Origin: JAJPKK01 sp963800215
GTDB taxonomy: Bacteria > Pseudomonadota > Alphaproteobacteria > Rhizobiales > Xanthobacteraceae
Assembly: GCA_963800215.1 (NCBI GenBank)
Contig: CAWCZY010000004.1
Coordinates: 310,001 to 374,000 of the forward strand
Reading direction: 5' to 3'
DNA: 64,000 nt
Numbering within the stretch: position 1 is the first letter of the stretch; each line of letters starts with the position of its first letter. Shown here one piece after another: positions 25,883 to 35,249 of the stretch. The notes under the pieces are model-generated. The model did not search any database, was not told the DNA's origin, and was given only the letters and a program-made list of their open reading frames with translations. Made by a program: the position numbers and the translations under genes.

Positions 25883-27166
25883 ATGAAACTCGCCATAGTG
25901 ACCGGGAACTGGCCTCATCCGGCCCATACCATACGGGGCGCCAACGTGCTGGCATTCGAGCTGATCCGCGCGCTTGCGGCGCAGCCCGATCTGTCGGTCG
26001 GCTTCTTGAAGGTCGGGCGCGAGGGCGACGAGAAGCCCGGCGCCAAGGAGTTCGAGGGCTTGGCGCTGCTCAAGCAATCCGGCGTTACGGTTCTTTCGCC
26101 ACTGGAGCTTCCGGCGCGGTCACGCATAGGCAGTACGTTTTCCAAACTGGCGGCGCCGCGGGTCGAACATTTTTTCCCGGACGTCATCCACGGTCCCGCG
26201 ATCGCGGCTGCCCTGGAACGGTGGCGTCCGGATGCGGTGCTGGTGGCGCTGAGCGAGTGGCTGACGGCCGCATGCTCGACGGTTCCGGCGACCCGCTTCG
26301 CATATTACGGCAATCCGGATCCGAAGTCCGCGCGCTGGCGGGCGGAACACGACCGGGCCCTCGGCGGTTCGGCGCTGGCCTATGCCCGATTGCGGGTGGC
26401 GCTGTCGCGGATGGAAAAGGCCCATCTTGCGGTGATGCGCCGTTATCATCTCCTCGGCGATGTCGCCGAAAACGATGCCGCCTATTACTCGTCGTCGGGA
26501 CATCCCAACGCCTTCTACATTCGGCATGTATGGATCGACCGGTTCGGCGAGGGCTGGCGGGAGCGGCGCGACGCCACCGAATGCCACGATCCGGTGGTGA
26601 TCGTCGGCAGCGTCGGGCGGCTGGAGGCGACCGGCAACCGGCTTGGGATCGAATATCTCGGGCGGGAGCTGCTGCCCGCGCTGCGCCGGCGGATGAAACC
26701 CGGCAGTTTCCGTGTCGAGATTTTCGGCGCCGCGAAGCTGCATCCGCGCATCGCGCAGCATCTGACCGGCTCCGACGTGGTCGTGCGCGGATTCGTGCCC
26801 GACATCGACGCGGCGATCCTGTCGGCGCCGATATTCCTTTGCACCAACAACGCGACGCCCTTCAAGGTGGGGCACACGCGCTATCTACTCGCCTGGTCGC
26901 TCGGGGCCTGCGTGGTCGCGCATCGCGACGTGGCCCTGTCGATGCCGGAGATCGTCGACGGCCGCAATGCGCTGCTCGGCGACGATGCCGACGGTCTCGC
27001 CGACGCGATCGCGCGTGCCGCCGCCGACCGCATATTAAGCCGCCGGATCGGGGAGGGCGGCTGGGAAACCTATCGCACCCTGTTCCGCGCCGAGAGCGTG
27101 GCGCCGGAAATCGTCGAGCGCTTGCGCATCGAGCATGCAAGACGCGCCGCGGCCCGCGAGACGTAA
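25883..27166 (+). CDS. Glycosyltransferase family 4-like protein
   Basis: This 427-residue GT-B protein starts MKLAIVTGNWPHPAHTIRGA, with the GG-like acceptor loop TIRGANVLAFEL. The second domain contains VVIVGSVGRLEATGNRLGIE, VVVRGFVPDIDAAILSAPIF and NATPFKVGHTRYLLAWSLG in place of the usual E-x7-E block. That donor site is unusual, so the family match is moderate. It follows the deacetylase after 43 bp and precedes the NeuC-like gene by 14 bp, within the same operon. The sugars handled are unknown. Confidence 0.72.
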   Translation: MKLAIVTGNWPHPAHTIRGANVLAFELIRALAAQPDLSVGFLKVGREGDEKPGAKEFEGLALLKQSGVTVLSPLELPARSRIGSTFSKLAAPRVEHFFPDVIHGPAIAAALERWRPDAVLVALSEWLTAACSTVPATRFAYYGNPDPKSARWRAEHDRALGGSALAYARLRVALSRMEKAHLAVMRRYHLLGDVAENDAAYYSSSGHPNAFYIRHVWIDRFGEGWRERRDATECHDPVVIVGSVGRLEATGNRLGIEYLGRELLPALRRRMKPGSFRVEIFGAAKLHPRIAQHLTGSDVVVRGFVPDIDAAILSAPIFLCTNNATPFKVGHTRYLLAWSLGACVVAHRDVALSMPEIVDGRNALLGDDADGLADAIARAAADRILSRRIGEGGWETYRTLFRAESVAPEIVERLRIEHARRAAARET

Positions 27167-27180
27167 CGTGGCGAGGCAGG

Positions 27181-28341
27181 ATGCTGGATAGGCAGAATTC
27201 GCTGCGCCGGGTCGCGGTATTCACCGGCAAGCGCGGCGGCTTCGGGGCGATGCTGCGGATCATGCGGCTGATCGATGCCGATCCCGCCATGGAGCTCGAG
27301 GTCATCGCCTCCGACATGCATCTGAATGCGACTTTCGGGGCGACCATCGAAGAAGTGCGTTCCCAGATTACCATCTCCAAGCTGGTGGATCTCGGCGTCT
27401 ATGGCGACGCGCCGATCGATCGCGCGCAGGCGCTCGGGCGCTGCGTCGAGAGGCTGGCGCCGGTGCTGCAGGAACTCGCGCCCGACGTGCTGCTGCTGCT
27501 CGGCGACCGCGGCGAAACGCTGGCCGCCGCGATGTGCGCGGTGGAAATGGGCGTGGTGATCGCGCATATCCAGGCCGGCGACATCTCCGGCGGGATCGAC
27601 GACATCCATCGCCACGCCATCACCAAATTGTCCCACCTGCATTTCTCCCAGAACGAGCGGCAGCGCCAGCGCGTCATCAAGCTCGGAGAGGCGCCGGAGC
27701 GGGTGTGGAACACCGGAGCGCCCTATGTCGACAGCATCGTGCGCGGCACCTTTCCCTCGCCGGCCGACGCGCTCGCATCGATCGGCCTGCCGCGGGATCT
27801 GGACTATTTCATCGTCCTGCAGCACCCCGACACCTATCGCCCGGAATTGTCGCGATCTCATGCCGCCGCGATCCTGGATGCCCTGCGCGACCGCCCCGAA
27901 AAGAAGATCGTCATCTACCCCTGTTCCGATCCCGGCTATGCCGGGGTGATCTCCGCCATCGAGGAAATCCAAGGAGTTCCCGGCTTCCACGTGTTTCGCA
28001 ATGTGGAGAGCCAAGCCTTCCTGGGCCTGTTGTGCGGCGCCAAGGCTCTGGTCGGGAATTCGAGCGGCGGCATCCTCGAAGCGCCCTATCTCGGCCTACC
28101 CTTCATCAATATCGGCGCGCGCCAGGATGGGCGCGAGATGGCGGCGAACGTGATCTGCTGCGAAGGCGCAGTGGAGGCCATCCGCAATGCGCTCGCCAGG
28201 ATGGAAGAGCCTGAATTCCAGGCCGGACTGAAAGCCGACAGCCAGCCGTTCGGCGACGGCTACGCCAGCGAGCGCATCTTCAAGGTGCTCTCGACGTTTC
28301 CCCTCGAAGCGCAGCTTTTTCGCAAGCGCATCACCTATTAG
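27181..28341 (+). CDS. neuC: UDP-GlcNAc-type 2-epimerase (hydrolysing), NeuC-like
   Basis: This 386-residue enzyme converts a UDP-N-acetylhexosamine to free ManNAc (or a di-N-acetyl analogue) and UDP, the first step to nonulosonic acids. Motifs are VFTGKRGGFGAMLRIMRLI, IASDMHLNATFGATIEEV, LLLGDRGETLAAAMCAV, HIQAGDISGGIDDIHRHAI and GNSSGGILEAPYLGLPFIN. The Asp/His residues in GDISGGIDDIHRH fit the hydrolysing subgroup. The ATG at 27181 follows GAGGCAGG. NeuB- and NeuA-like genes follow directly. Sequence alone does not tell sialic from legionaminic-type substrates. Confidence 0.88.
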   Translation: MLDRQNSLRRVAVFTGKRGGFGAMLRIMRLIDADPAMELEVIASDMHLNATFGATIEEVRSQITISKLVDLGVYGDAPIDRAQALGRCVERLAPVLQELAPDVLLLLGDRGETLAAAMCAVEMGVVIAHIQAGDISGGIDDIHRHAITKLSHLHFSQNERQRQRVIKLGEAPERVWNTGAPYVDSIVRGTFPSPADALASIGLPRDLDYFIVLQHPDTYRPELSRSHAAAILDALRDRPEKKIVIYPCSDPGYAGVISAIEEIQGVPGFHVFRNVESQAFLGLLCGAKALVGNSSGGILEAPYLGLPFINIGARQDGREMAANVICCEGAVEAIRNALARMEEPEFQAGLKADSQPFGDGYASERIFKVLSTFPLEAQLFRKRITY

Positions 28342-28350
28342 GGCCCGCCC

Positions 28351-29392
28351 GTGCCATTCAAAGAGATCGTCGACATCGGAGGGCGCCGCGCCGGCGGCGG
28401 GGAGCCCTGCCTCGTCGTCGCGGAGATCGGGCCGAACCACAATGGCGATCCCGAACAGGCGTTCGCGCTGTTGGACGCGGCGGCGCAAGCGGGCTGCGAT
28501 GCGGTCAAACTCCAATACCATATCGCGGAAGCGGAGATTTTCGACCGCACCACGAAATCCTACTATTACGACGAGACCCGGTTCGATTTCATCAAGCGGG
28601 TCCAGGAATTTCCCCATGCGGTGCACGAGCGCATCCGCGACCGCGCCAAGCAGCACAGAATGCTCTATCTGTGCTCGGTGTTCAGCGAAGCGGCGGTCGA
28701 GCGGGTCGCCTCCCTCGATCCCGACGCGTTCAAGCTTCCTTCGGGCGAGATCGGCAATCCGTGGCTGCTCGAGAGGGTTGCCGGCGTCGGCAAGCCGATC
28801 GTCGCGTCGAGCGGGATGAGCGCGGCCGAAGAGATCGATGCGATGATGAGGGTTCTCGGCGCGATCACCGATGAGGTCGTGCTGCTGCACTGCCTGTCCG
28901 AGTATCCGACCGCGCTGGACGACATGCATCTGCGGATGATCCCGGCGCTGCGGTCGCGCTACGGCTGCCCCACCGGGCTCTCCGATCACAGCCGCAACAT
29001 CCCGGAGATCGCGGCCTCGGTCGCGCTCGGCTGCGCGATGATCGAGGTGCATTTCACCTTCGACCGGAGCGCCAAGGGTCCCGACCACCACGTGTCCCTG
29101 CTGCCCGCTGAAATGACGCGAACTGGTTTGCGCCGTGCGCGACCTGGAGCGCGCCCTCGGCCGGCCGGAAAAGGTTCTCGGCGCTCACGCCAACGTGATG
29201 CGCGCGAGTTTCACCAACAGCATCGTCACCCGGCGGGCGATCCGCTCCGGCGAGACGTTGAGCCGGGAAAACCTCACATTGATGAAACCGGCGACCGGAT
29301 TGCCCGCCAGCGAATTACCCCGGATCCTCGGGCGCAGGGCTTCGGCGGATCTCGCGGCGCACGTGGCCGTGCGCCCGGAGGATGTCGCGTGA
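28351..29392 (+). CDS. neuB: N-acetylneuraminate/nonulosonate synthase, NeuB-like (one frameshift)
   Basis: This enzyme condenses phosphoenolpyruvate with ManNAc or an analogue to form the nine-carbon acid. Start GTG at 28351. The TIM barrel has LVVAEIGPNHNGDPEQAFAL, DAVKLQYHIAEAEIFD, KLPSGEIGNPWLLE and GLSDHSRNIPEIA. The frame breaks at 29121-29122 (CGAACTGG for CGACTGG). It resumes as CAVRDLERALGRPEKVLGAH with a SAF/antifreeze-like C-terminal domain (RRAIRSGETLSRENLTLMKP). Repaired length is about 346 residues, normal for the family. The stop overlaps the next GTG (GTGA). Without repair the frame would run falsely into the epimerase. Confidence 0.9.
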
Positions 29393-30363
29393 TCGTGGTC
29401 GTCACCGGCGGCGCCGGCTTCGTCGGGCTCAACCTCGTCTCGCTCCTGCTGGCGCAGCGGAATTGGGAGGTCAGGATCGTCGATAATTTCACCAATTCCA
29501 CGCCGGAGCGACTGGCCCGGGTGATCGGCGGGCAGGCCCAGGTGATCCATGCCGATATCCGCGATGCGCAGGCGGCCGCGAAGGCGGTCGAGGGCGCCGA
29601 TGCGGTGGTCAATCTCGCGGCCCAGACCGGGATTCCGTCCTCGGTGGAAGATCCGAGGGACGACCTCGAGCAGAACGTGCTCGGCACCTTTACCTATCTC
29701 GACGCGGCGCGCCGCGCCGGTGTGCGCAATTTCGTCCAGGCGTCGTCGGCAGCCGTGCTCGGCAATGCGCAACCGCCGCAAACCGAGGACAAGCCCTCGC
29801 GTCCGCGCTCGCCCTATGGGGCTTCCAAGTCGGCGTGCGAAGGCTATTGCATGGCCTATGCGGCGAGCTTCGGACTCGACTGCACGGTGCTGCGGTTCTC
29901 CAACGTCTACGGGCCGCTGTCGTGGAGCAAGGGCAGCGTGGTCGCGGCCTTCGCCAAACGCGCGCTCGCCGGCAAGCCGCTGGTGGTGAACGGCGGCGGC
30001 ACCCAGACCCGCGATTTTCTGTATGTGCGCGACCTCGCGCAGGTCCTGGCCGCCGCCGTCGACGGGCACTTGGCGGATGCCGGCGGCGCGCCCATCAACG
30101 TGGCGACGGGCGTGCAGACATCGATCGCGACGCTCGCCGATGCGGTGGCTCAGCATTTCCTGAAATCGAAGCGGCGATGCGATATCGAGCGCGGCCCATC
30201 GCGGGAGGGCGATGTCGCAGTCAGCGCACCGAGCGTCGACCGGCTGCAGGGGCTGTTGCCCGACCTCGCGCTGCGCAGCCTGGCACGGGGGCTTCCCGAC
30301 ACCCTCGATTGGTTCGACCGGGAATTCCAGGGCGGTTCGGATATCCGACATCAGGCCGAATGA
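29389..30363 (+). CDS. NAD-dependent epimerase/dehydratase
   Basis: This 324-residue extended SDR acts on a nucleotide sugar. It starts with GTG at 29389, overlapping the NeuB stop. Motifs are VVVTGGAGFVGLNLVSLL (NAD loop), VNLAAQTGIPSSVEDP, the catalytic YxxxK in SPYGASKSACEGYC and FSNVYGPLSWSKGSVVAAF. GGGTQTRDFLYVRDLAQVL resembles UDP-glucose/UDP-glucuronate 4-epimerases. Placed between NeuB and NeuA, it may prepare the hexosamine precursor or another monomer. The exact reaction cannot be read from the sequence. Confidence 0.86.
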   Translation: MIVVVTGGAGFVGLNLVSLLLAQRNWEVRIVDNFTNSTPERLARVIGGQAQVIHADIRDAQAAAKAVEGADAVVNLAAQTGIPSSVEDPRDDLEQNVLGTFTYLDAARRAGVRNFVQASSAAVLGNAQPPQTEDKPSRPRSPYGASKSACEGYCMAYAASFGLDCTVLRFSNVYGPLSWSKGSVVAAFAKRALAGKPLVVNGGGTQTRDFLYVRDLAQVLAAAVDGHLADAGGAPINVATGVQTSIATLADAVAQHFLKSKRRCDIERGPSREGDVAVSAPSVDRLQGLLPDLALRSLARGLPDTLDWFDREFQGGSDIRHQAE

Positions 30364-30373
30364 TCCGACCCCA

Positions 30374-31169
30374 ATGCCGTTTCCATTCAGCGATGAGATC
30401 ATCGGGCTTATTCCGGCCCGCGGCGGCTCAAAAGGCGTGCCGCACAAGAACATCGCGCCGCTGCTCGGGCAGCCGCTTGCTGCGCTTCGTCATCGAGGCC
30501 GGGCGCGCGGCGCGCGGGCTCGACCGCATGTTCTGCTCGACCGACGATGCCGATATCGCCGCGGTGGCGGCCGGGCTCGGCGTCGTCGTCGCCGAACGCC
30601 CGGCCGATCTCGCCGGCGACGATTTCCCGGTGCTCGCGGCGATCGTTCACTTCCTCGAAGGGCTCGGCGCCCGGGAAGGCCGAGTGCCGGCCACGGTCGT
30701 CCTGCTTCAGCCGACGTCGCCGTTTCTGCTGCCGGAGCACATCGAGGCCTGCCTCGACGGGCTCGAGCGCTATCCGGCCGCGCAATCGGCGCAGACGGTC
30801 ACCAGCGTTCCCCACAACATGCATGCGTTCAATCAAAGGGAATTCGACGGGCCGTTCGTGCGTTTCCGGTTCGAGGCGGAGCGCAACCTGGCCTACAACC
30901 GGCAGCGCAAGCCGGTGCTGTACGGCTACGGCAATCTCTATGTCACGCGGTCCCGGGCTTTGCTGAGCGGCGAGCAGGTCTACGCCAAGCCTTCATTCGC
31001 GGCGGAGATACCACTGGAATACGCGATGGAACTCGATTCGCCGGAGGATTTTGCCGCGGCGGAACGGGCCTATTGGAGCCGGCCGATGGCTTTCATCAGG
31101 TCCTGGATCGACGAGACCAGCCCGGTTCATGCCGAGTGCAATGAAAAAACGAAGGAGAAGTTGCCGTGA
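30374..31169 (+). CDS. neuA: Acylneuraminate cytidylyltransferase, NeuA-like (one frameshift)
   Basis: This enzyme activates the nonulosonate with CTP to give the CMP-sugar donor. The start at 30374 (MPFPFSDEIIGLIPARGGSK) contains the CTP-binding GLIPARGGSKGVPHKNIAP. At 30477-30478 an extra T (CCGCTTGCTG) shifts the frame, and the protein continues LLRFVIEAGRAARGLDRMFC, STDDADIAAVAAGLG, LLQPTSPFLLPEHIEAC and PLEYAMELDSPEDF. Repaired length is about 264 residues, slightly long for the family. Its stop overlaps the GTG of the sulfoquinovose synthase (GTGA). With NeuC and NeuB it forms a complete minimal nonulosonate pathway. Confidence 0.88.
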
Positions 31170-32324
31170 GAGTTCTTATCCTGGGTGGTGACGGCTATCT
31201 CGGGTGGCCGACCGCAATGCATTTTTCCAACGCCGGCCACGAGGTCGGCGTGGTCGACAACTTCGCCAAACGGCAGTGGGAACTCGAGGAGGGTATCGCG
31301 CCGCTCCTGCCCATCAGCACGTTGCACCGGCGGGTCGCCTGCTGGCGGGAAGCGACCGGGAAAACGATCGGGCTCCATGTCGGAGACCTCTGCAACCATC
31401 GCTTCATCGATCAGGTGATCGACCAGTTTCATCCCGACGCGATCGTGCACTATGCCGAGCAGCCGTCGGCGCCTTATTCGATGCAGAGCCGGGGCACTGC
31501 GGTCTACACTCAGAGCAACAACATCGTCGGCACGCTCAATCTCTTGTTCACCATGCGCCGCCGCTGTCCCGACGCGCACCTGGTGAAGCTCGGCACCATG
31601 GGCGAATACGGCACCCCGAACATCGACATCGAGGAAGGCTATCTCACCGTCACCCACAAGGGCCGCACCGACACGCTGCCGTTTCCCAAGCAGCCCGGCA
31701 GCTTCTATCACCTCTCCAAGGTGCACGATTCCCACAACATCGCATTTGCCTGCCGGATATGGGGCATCCGCGCCACCGACCTCAATCAGGGCGTCGTCTA
31801 CGGGATCGAGACCGACCAGACCAAGCTTCATTCCGACCTGAAAACCTCGTTCCACTACGACGACGTGTTCGGCACGGTGCTGAATCGGTTCCTGCATCCA
31901 GGCGTGCCTCGGCGCTTGCCGCTCACGGTCTACGGCAAGGGCGGGCAGACCCGCGGCTTCCTGAACATCCGCGATACCCTGCAATGCGTCGATCTCGCGG
32001 TCCGCAATCCCGCCAAGCCCGGCGAGTTCCGCGTGTTCAACCAGTTCACCGAGCAGTTCTCGGTGAATGACCTCGCCAACAAGGTCGTGGCCGCCGGCAA
32101 GCGCGCCGGCCTTGAGGTTTCGATCGCCCACCTCAAGAACCCGCGAATCGAGCTCGAGGAGCACTACTACAATGCCACCCACTCCAAGCTCGGCCGATCT
32201 GGGGCTCGTTCCCAACCTTCTGACCGACGCGGTCATGGACGGAATGCTTGCGGCGGTGCGCGGGCACGCCGACCGGGCCGATCCCGGCGTGGCCAAGCCG
32301 AAGATCAGCTGGGCAAGGGATTGA
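31166..32324 (+). CDS. sqdB: UDP-sulfoquinovose synthase (one frameshift)
   Basis: This SDR enzyme joins UDP-glucose and sulfite to make UDP-sulfoquinovose, a sulfonated sugar donor. Very characteristic blocks are GGDGYLGWPTAMHFSNAGHE, VHYAEQPSAPYSMQSR, KLGTMGEYGTPNIDIEEGYL, KQPGSFYHLSKVHDSHNIAF (catalytic YHLSK) and WGIRATDLNQGVVYGI. An extra G at 32192-32193 shifts the frame; the end resumes ADLGLVPNLLTDAVMDGMLA to a TGA at 32322-32324, about 385 residues. The usual role is sulfolipid synthesis, but here it is coupled to NeuA upstream and sulfate-activation genes downstream. That suggests a sulfonated polysaccharide. Confidence 0.93.
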
Positions 32325-32397
32325 CGAGTTGATTGACGAGTTGACCGACATCTCGGCGGCAGGGCTCGGGTCGAGTGCCACACCCGCGTTGAAACCA

Positions 32398-33306
32398 ATG
32401 CCCCCCCGGCTTTCGCCCCAGCTCAAGCGCCTGGAAGCCGAGGCGATCGGCATCATGCGCGAAGTCGCCGCCGAGTTCCGCCGGCCGGTGATGCTCTACT
32501 CGATCGGCAAGGATTCCAGCGTGATGCTCCACGTCGCGCTCAAGGCCTTCTATCCCGCCAAGCCGCCGTTTCCGCTGCTTCACGTCGATACCCGCTGGAA
32601 GTTCCGCGAGATGATCGCGTTTCGCGATCTGACCGTGCGGGAGCGCGGGCTCGATCTCCTCGTCCACGTCAATCCGGACGGCGTCGCGCGCGACATCAAT
32701 CCCATCACGTCCGGATCGGCGCTGCACACCCAGGTCATGAAAACCGAAGCGCTCAAGCAGGCCCTCGATCTCCACGGCTTCGACGCCGCCATGGGCGGGG
32801 CGCGCCGTGACGAGGAGAAGAGCCGGGCCAAGGAGCGGATTTTTTCCTTCCGCAGCGCCAATCACGTCTGGGATCCCCGCAATCAGCGCCCGGAGCTGTG
32901 GCGACTGTTCAACACGAAGATCCAGCCCGGCGAATCCGTGCGGGTGTTTCCGCTCTCCAATTGGACCGAGCTCGACGTGTGGGAGTATATTTCGGCCGAG
33001 GGCATTGCGGTGGTGCCGCTCTACTTCGCGGCCGAGCGCCCGGTGGTCGAGCGCGACGGCGCGTTGATCGTGCGCGATGACGACCGCCTGCCCTTGGCTG
33101 CGGGGGAGCGGCCGGCGATGCGACGCATCCGCTTTCGCACGCTCGGATGCTACCCGTTGACCGGTGCGGTGGAATCGGACGCGGCCGGCGTCGCCGACAT
33201 CATCGCGGAATTGCGGACGTCGCGGGTCTCGGAGCGGCAGGGCAGGGTGATCGATGCCGACCAGGCCGCGTCCATGGAACGGAAAAAACGCGAGGGTTAT
33301 TTCTGA
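32398..33306 (+). CDS. cysD: Sulfate adenylyltransferase subunit 2
   Basis: This 302-residue PP-loop subunit of ATP sulfurylase makes adenylylsulfate from ATP and sulfate together with CysN. Motifs are PVMLYSIGKDSSVMLHVAL (SGxDS-type loop), PLLHVDTRWKFREMI, AMGGARRDEEKSRAKERIFS and NQRPELWRLFNTKIQPGESV. The ATG at 32398 gives the E. coli-like length. A TTG at 32329, within a 12-bp tandem duplication (GATTGACGAGTT at 319-342 of that kilobase), would add 23 residues. Its stop overlaps the CysN/C ATG (TGATG). A copy inside a polysaccharide operon suggests sulfate activation dedicated to the glycan. Confidence 0.95.
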   Translation: MPPRLSPQLKRLEAEAIGIMREVAAEFRRPVMLYSIGKDSSVMLHVALKAFYPAKPPFPLLHVDTRWKFREMIAFRDLTVRERGLDLLVHVNPDGVARDINPITSGSALHTQVMKTEALKQALDLHGFDAAMGGARRDEEKSRAKERIFSFRSANHVWDPRNQRPELWRLFNTKIQPGESVRVFPLSNWTELDVWEYISAEGIAVVPLYFAAERPVVERDGALIVRDDDRLPLAAGERPAMRRIRFRTLGCYPLTGAVESDAAGVADIIAELRTSRVSERQGRVIDADQAASMERKKREGYF

Positions 33307-35204
33307 TGGCGGGACAAGCCGCCGCGCAAGCGGAAATCGCTGTCGTCGCGGATGCCGGCGCCGGACGGCGGCTGCTGCGCGTCCTGACCTGCGGTTCGGT
33401 CGACAACGGAAAATCGACCCTGATCGGCCGCCTGCTGCACGAATGCGGCGCCATTTTCGACGACCAGCTCTCCGCGCTCGAAAACGATTCCCGCCGCTAC
33501 GGCACCACCGGCGAGAACATCGACTTCGCCCTGCTGCTGGACGGGCTCGAGGCGGAGCGCGAGCAGGGCATAACCATCGACGTCGCCTACCGGTATTTCG
33601 CCACGGACAGGTGTTCTTTCATCGTGGCGGATACGCCGGGGCATGAGCAATACACCCGCAACATGGCGACCGGCGCCTCGAATTCCGATGCCGCCATCAT
33701 CCTGGTCGACGCCCGCAAGGGCATATCGGCGCAGACGCGCCGCCACGCCGTCATCTGCTCGCTGCTCGGCATCCGCCACGTCGTGCTCGCCGTCAACAAG
33801 ATGGACCTCGTCGGCCACTCGCAAGGCGAGTTCGATCGCATCGCCGCCGAGTTCCGCAGCTTCGCGTCGCAGCTTTCGTTCGACACCGTCGCGCCGATCC
33901 CGATCTCCGCCCGGTTCGGCGACAACGTGGTCGAACGCGGCCGCAACATGGCCTGGTATGGCGGTCCGGCCCTGCTCCGGTACCTCGAATCGATCGAGAT
34001 CGAAGCGGCGCTGGAAACCCTGCCGTTCCGGTTTCCGGTTCAATGGGTCAACCGGCCGGACCCAGAGTTCCGGGGCTTTGCCGGCACCGTCGCCAGCGGC
34101 CGCATCCGCCGCGGCGATCCGGTGCGCGTCGCCCGCAACGGCGCCGCGACGCGGGTCGAGCGGATCGTCACTGCCGACCACGATGTCGAAGCGGCCGGCG
34201 CCGGCGACGCCGTCACGCTGACGCTCGCCGACGATCTCGATATCGGCCGCGGCGACCTGCTGGTCCCGCCCGACCGCCGGCCGGAGGTCGCCGATCAGTT
34301 CGCGGCCCATTTGATCTGGATGAGCGCCGAGCCGCTGCTGCCCGGGCGCTCCTATCTCATGCGGATCGGCACCCAGTGGGTGCCGGCGATGGTGTCGTCG
34401 ATCAAGCACAAGCTCGACATCAACCATCTCGAGCCGCTGGCGGCGCGCACGCTCGCCGTCAACGAGATCGGCCTGTGCAATTTCGCCGCCGCCGTGCCGG
34501 TGGCGTTCGATTCATACGAAAGCAATCGCGAGACCGGCGCCTTCATCATCGTCGACCGCTACACCAATGAGACCGTCGGTGCCGGGATGATCGCGTTCGC
34601 GCTGCGCCGCGCCACCAACATCCATCCGGAGCATCTCGCCATCGAAAAGGAGGCGCGCGCGCGCCTCAAGCATCAGCGCCCCTGCATCGTCTGGTTCACC
34701 GGCCTTTCCGCCTCGGGAAAGTCGACCATCGCCAAGCTCGTCGAGGCGCAATTGCATGTGGCGGGCCATCACACCTACATGCTGGACGGCGACAATGTGC
34801 GCCATGGCCTCAATCACGACCTCGGCTTCACCGATGCGGACCGCGTCGAGAACATACGCCGGGTCGGCGAGGTGGCGAAGCTGTTCGTCGACGCCGGCCT
34901 GATCGTGCTGTGCGCGTTCATCTCGCCGTTCGGGGCCGAGCGGCGCATGGTGCGCGATCTCGTCGGGGGCGGCGAGTTCCTCGAAGTGTTCGTCGACACC
35001 CCGATCGAGGAATGCCGGCGCCGCGACCCCAAGGGCCTCTATGCCAAGGCGGACCTCGGCGCGCTCAAGAACTTCACCGGGGTCGATTCTCCCTACGAGC
35101 CGCCGGAGCATCCCGAACTCGTCCTGCGCACCCGCGAGCACGATGCCGGCGAACTGGCGCGGCTGGTGGTCGAGCATTTGCGGGCCGAAGGATTGCTGCG
35201 GTGA
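33306..35204 (+). CDS. cysNC: Bifunctional sulfate adenylyltransferase subunit 1 / APS kinase
   Basis: This 632-residue fusion has CysN, an EF-Tu-like GTPase (residues ~1-440), followed by CysC, APS kinase (~455-632). The GTPase loops are CGSVDNGKSTLIGRLLH, VADTPGHEQYTRNMATGASN and AVNKMDLVG. The kinase P-loop is IVWFTGLSASGKSTIAKLVE, with LDGDNVRHGLNHDLGFTDAD and CAFISPFGAERRMVRDLV. With CysD it turns sulfate into PAPS, the donor for sulfotransferases or the precursor of sulfite. It resembles rhizobial NodPQ. No sulfotransferase or PAPS reductase gene is recognisable in the window. Confidence 0.96.
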   Translation: MAGQAAAQAEIAVVADAGAGRRLLRVLTCGSVDNGKSTLIGRLLHECGAIFDDQLSALENDSRRYGTTGENIDFALLLDGLEAEREQGITIDVAYRYFATDRCSFIVADTPGHEQYTRNMATGASNSDAAIILVDARKGISAQTRRHAVICSLLGIRHVVLAVNKMDLVGHSQGEFDRIAAEFRSFASQLSFDTVAPIPISARFGDNVVERGRNMAWYGGPALLRYLESIEIEAALETLPFRFPVQWVNRPDPEFRGFAGTVASGRIRRGDPVRVARNGAATRVERIVTADHDVEAAGAGDAVTLTLADDLDIGRGDLLVPPDRRPEVADQFAAHLIWMSAEPLLPGRSYLMRIGTQWVPAMVSSIKHKLDINHLEPLAARTLAVNEIGLCNFAAAVPVAFDSYESNRETGAFIIVDRYTNETVGAGMIAFALRRATNIHPEHLAIEKEARARLKHQRPCIVWFTGLSASGKSTIAKLVEAQLHVAGHHTYMLDGDNVRHGLNHDLGFTDADRVENIRRVGEVAKLFVDAGLIVLCAFISPFGAERRMVRDLVGGGEFLEVFVDTPIEECRRRDPKGLYAKADLGALKNFTGVDSPYEPPEHPELVLRTREHDAGELARLVVEHLRAEGLLR

Positions 35205-35249
35205 GCGACCGATGAGCAGCGGCGGAGCAGGAACGATCAGAAACGCCCT

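Noticed and set aside
28351..30363. A 670-residue NeuB-epimerase fusion protein
   Set aside because: The stretch between the domains is arginine-rich nonsense, while the natural NeuB C-terminal SAF domain lies in the next frame and ends in a GTGA overlap. A one-base shift explains it better.
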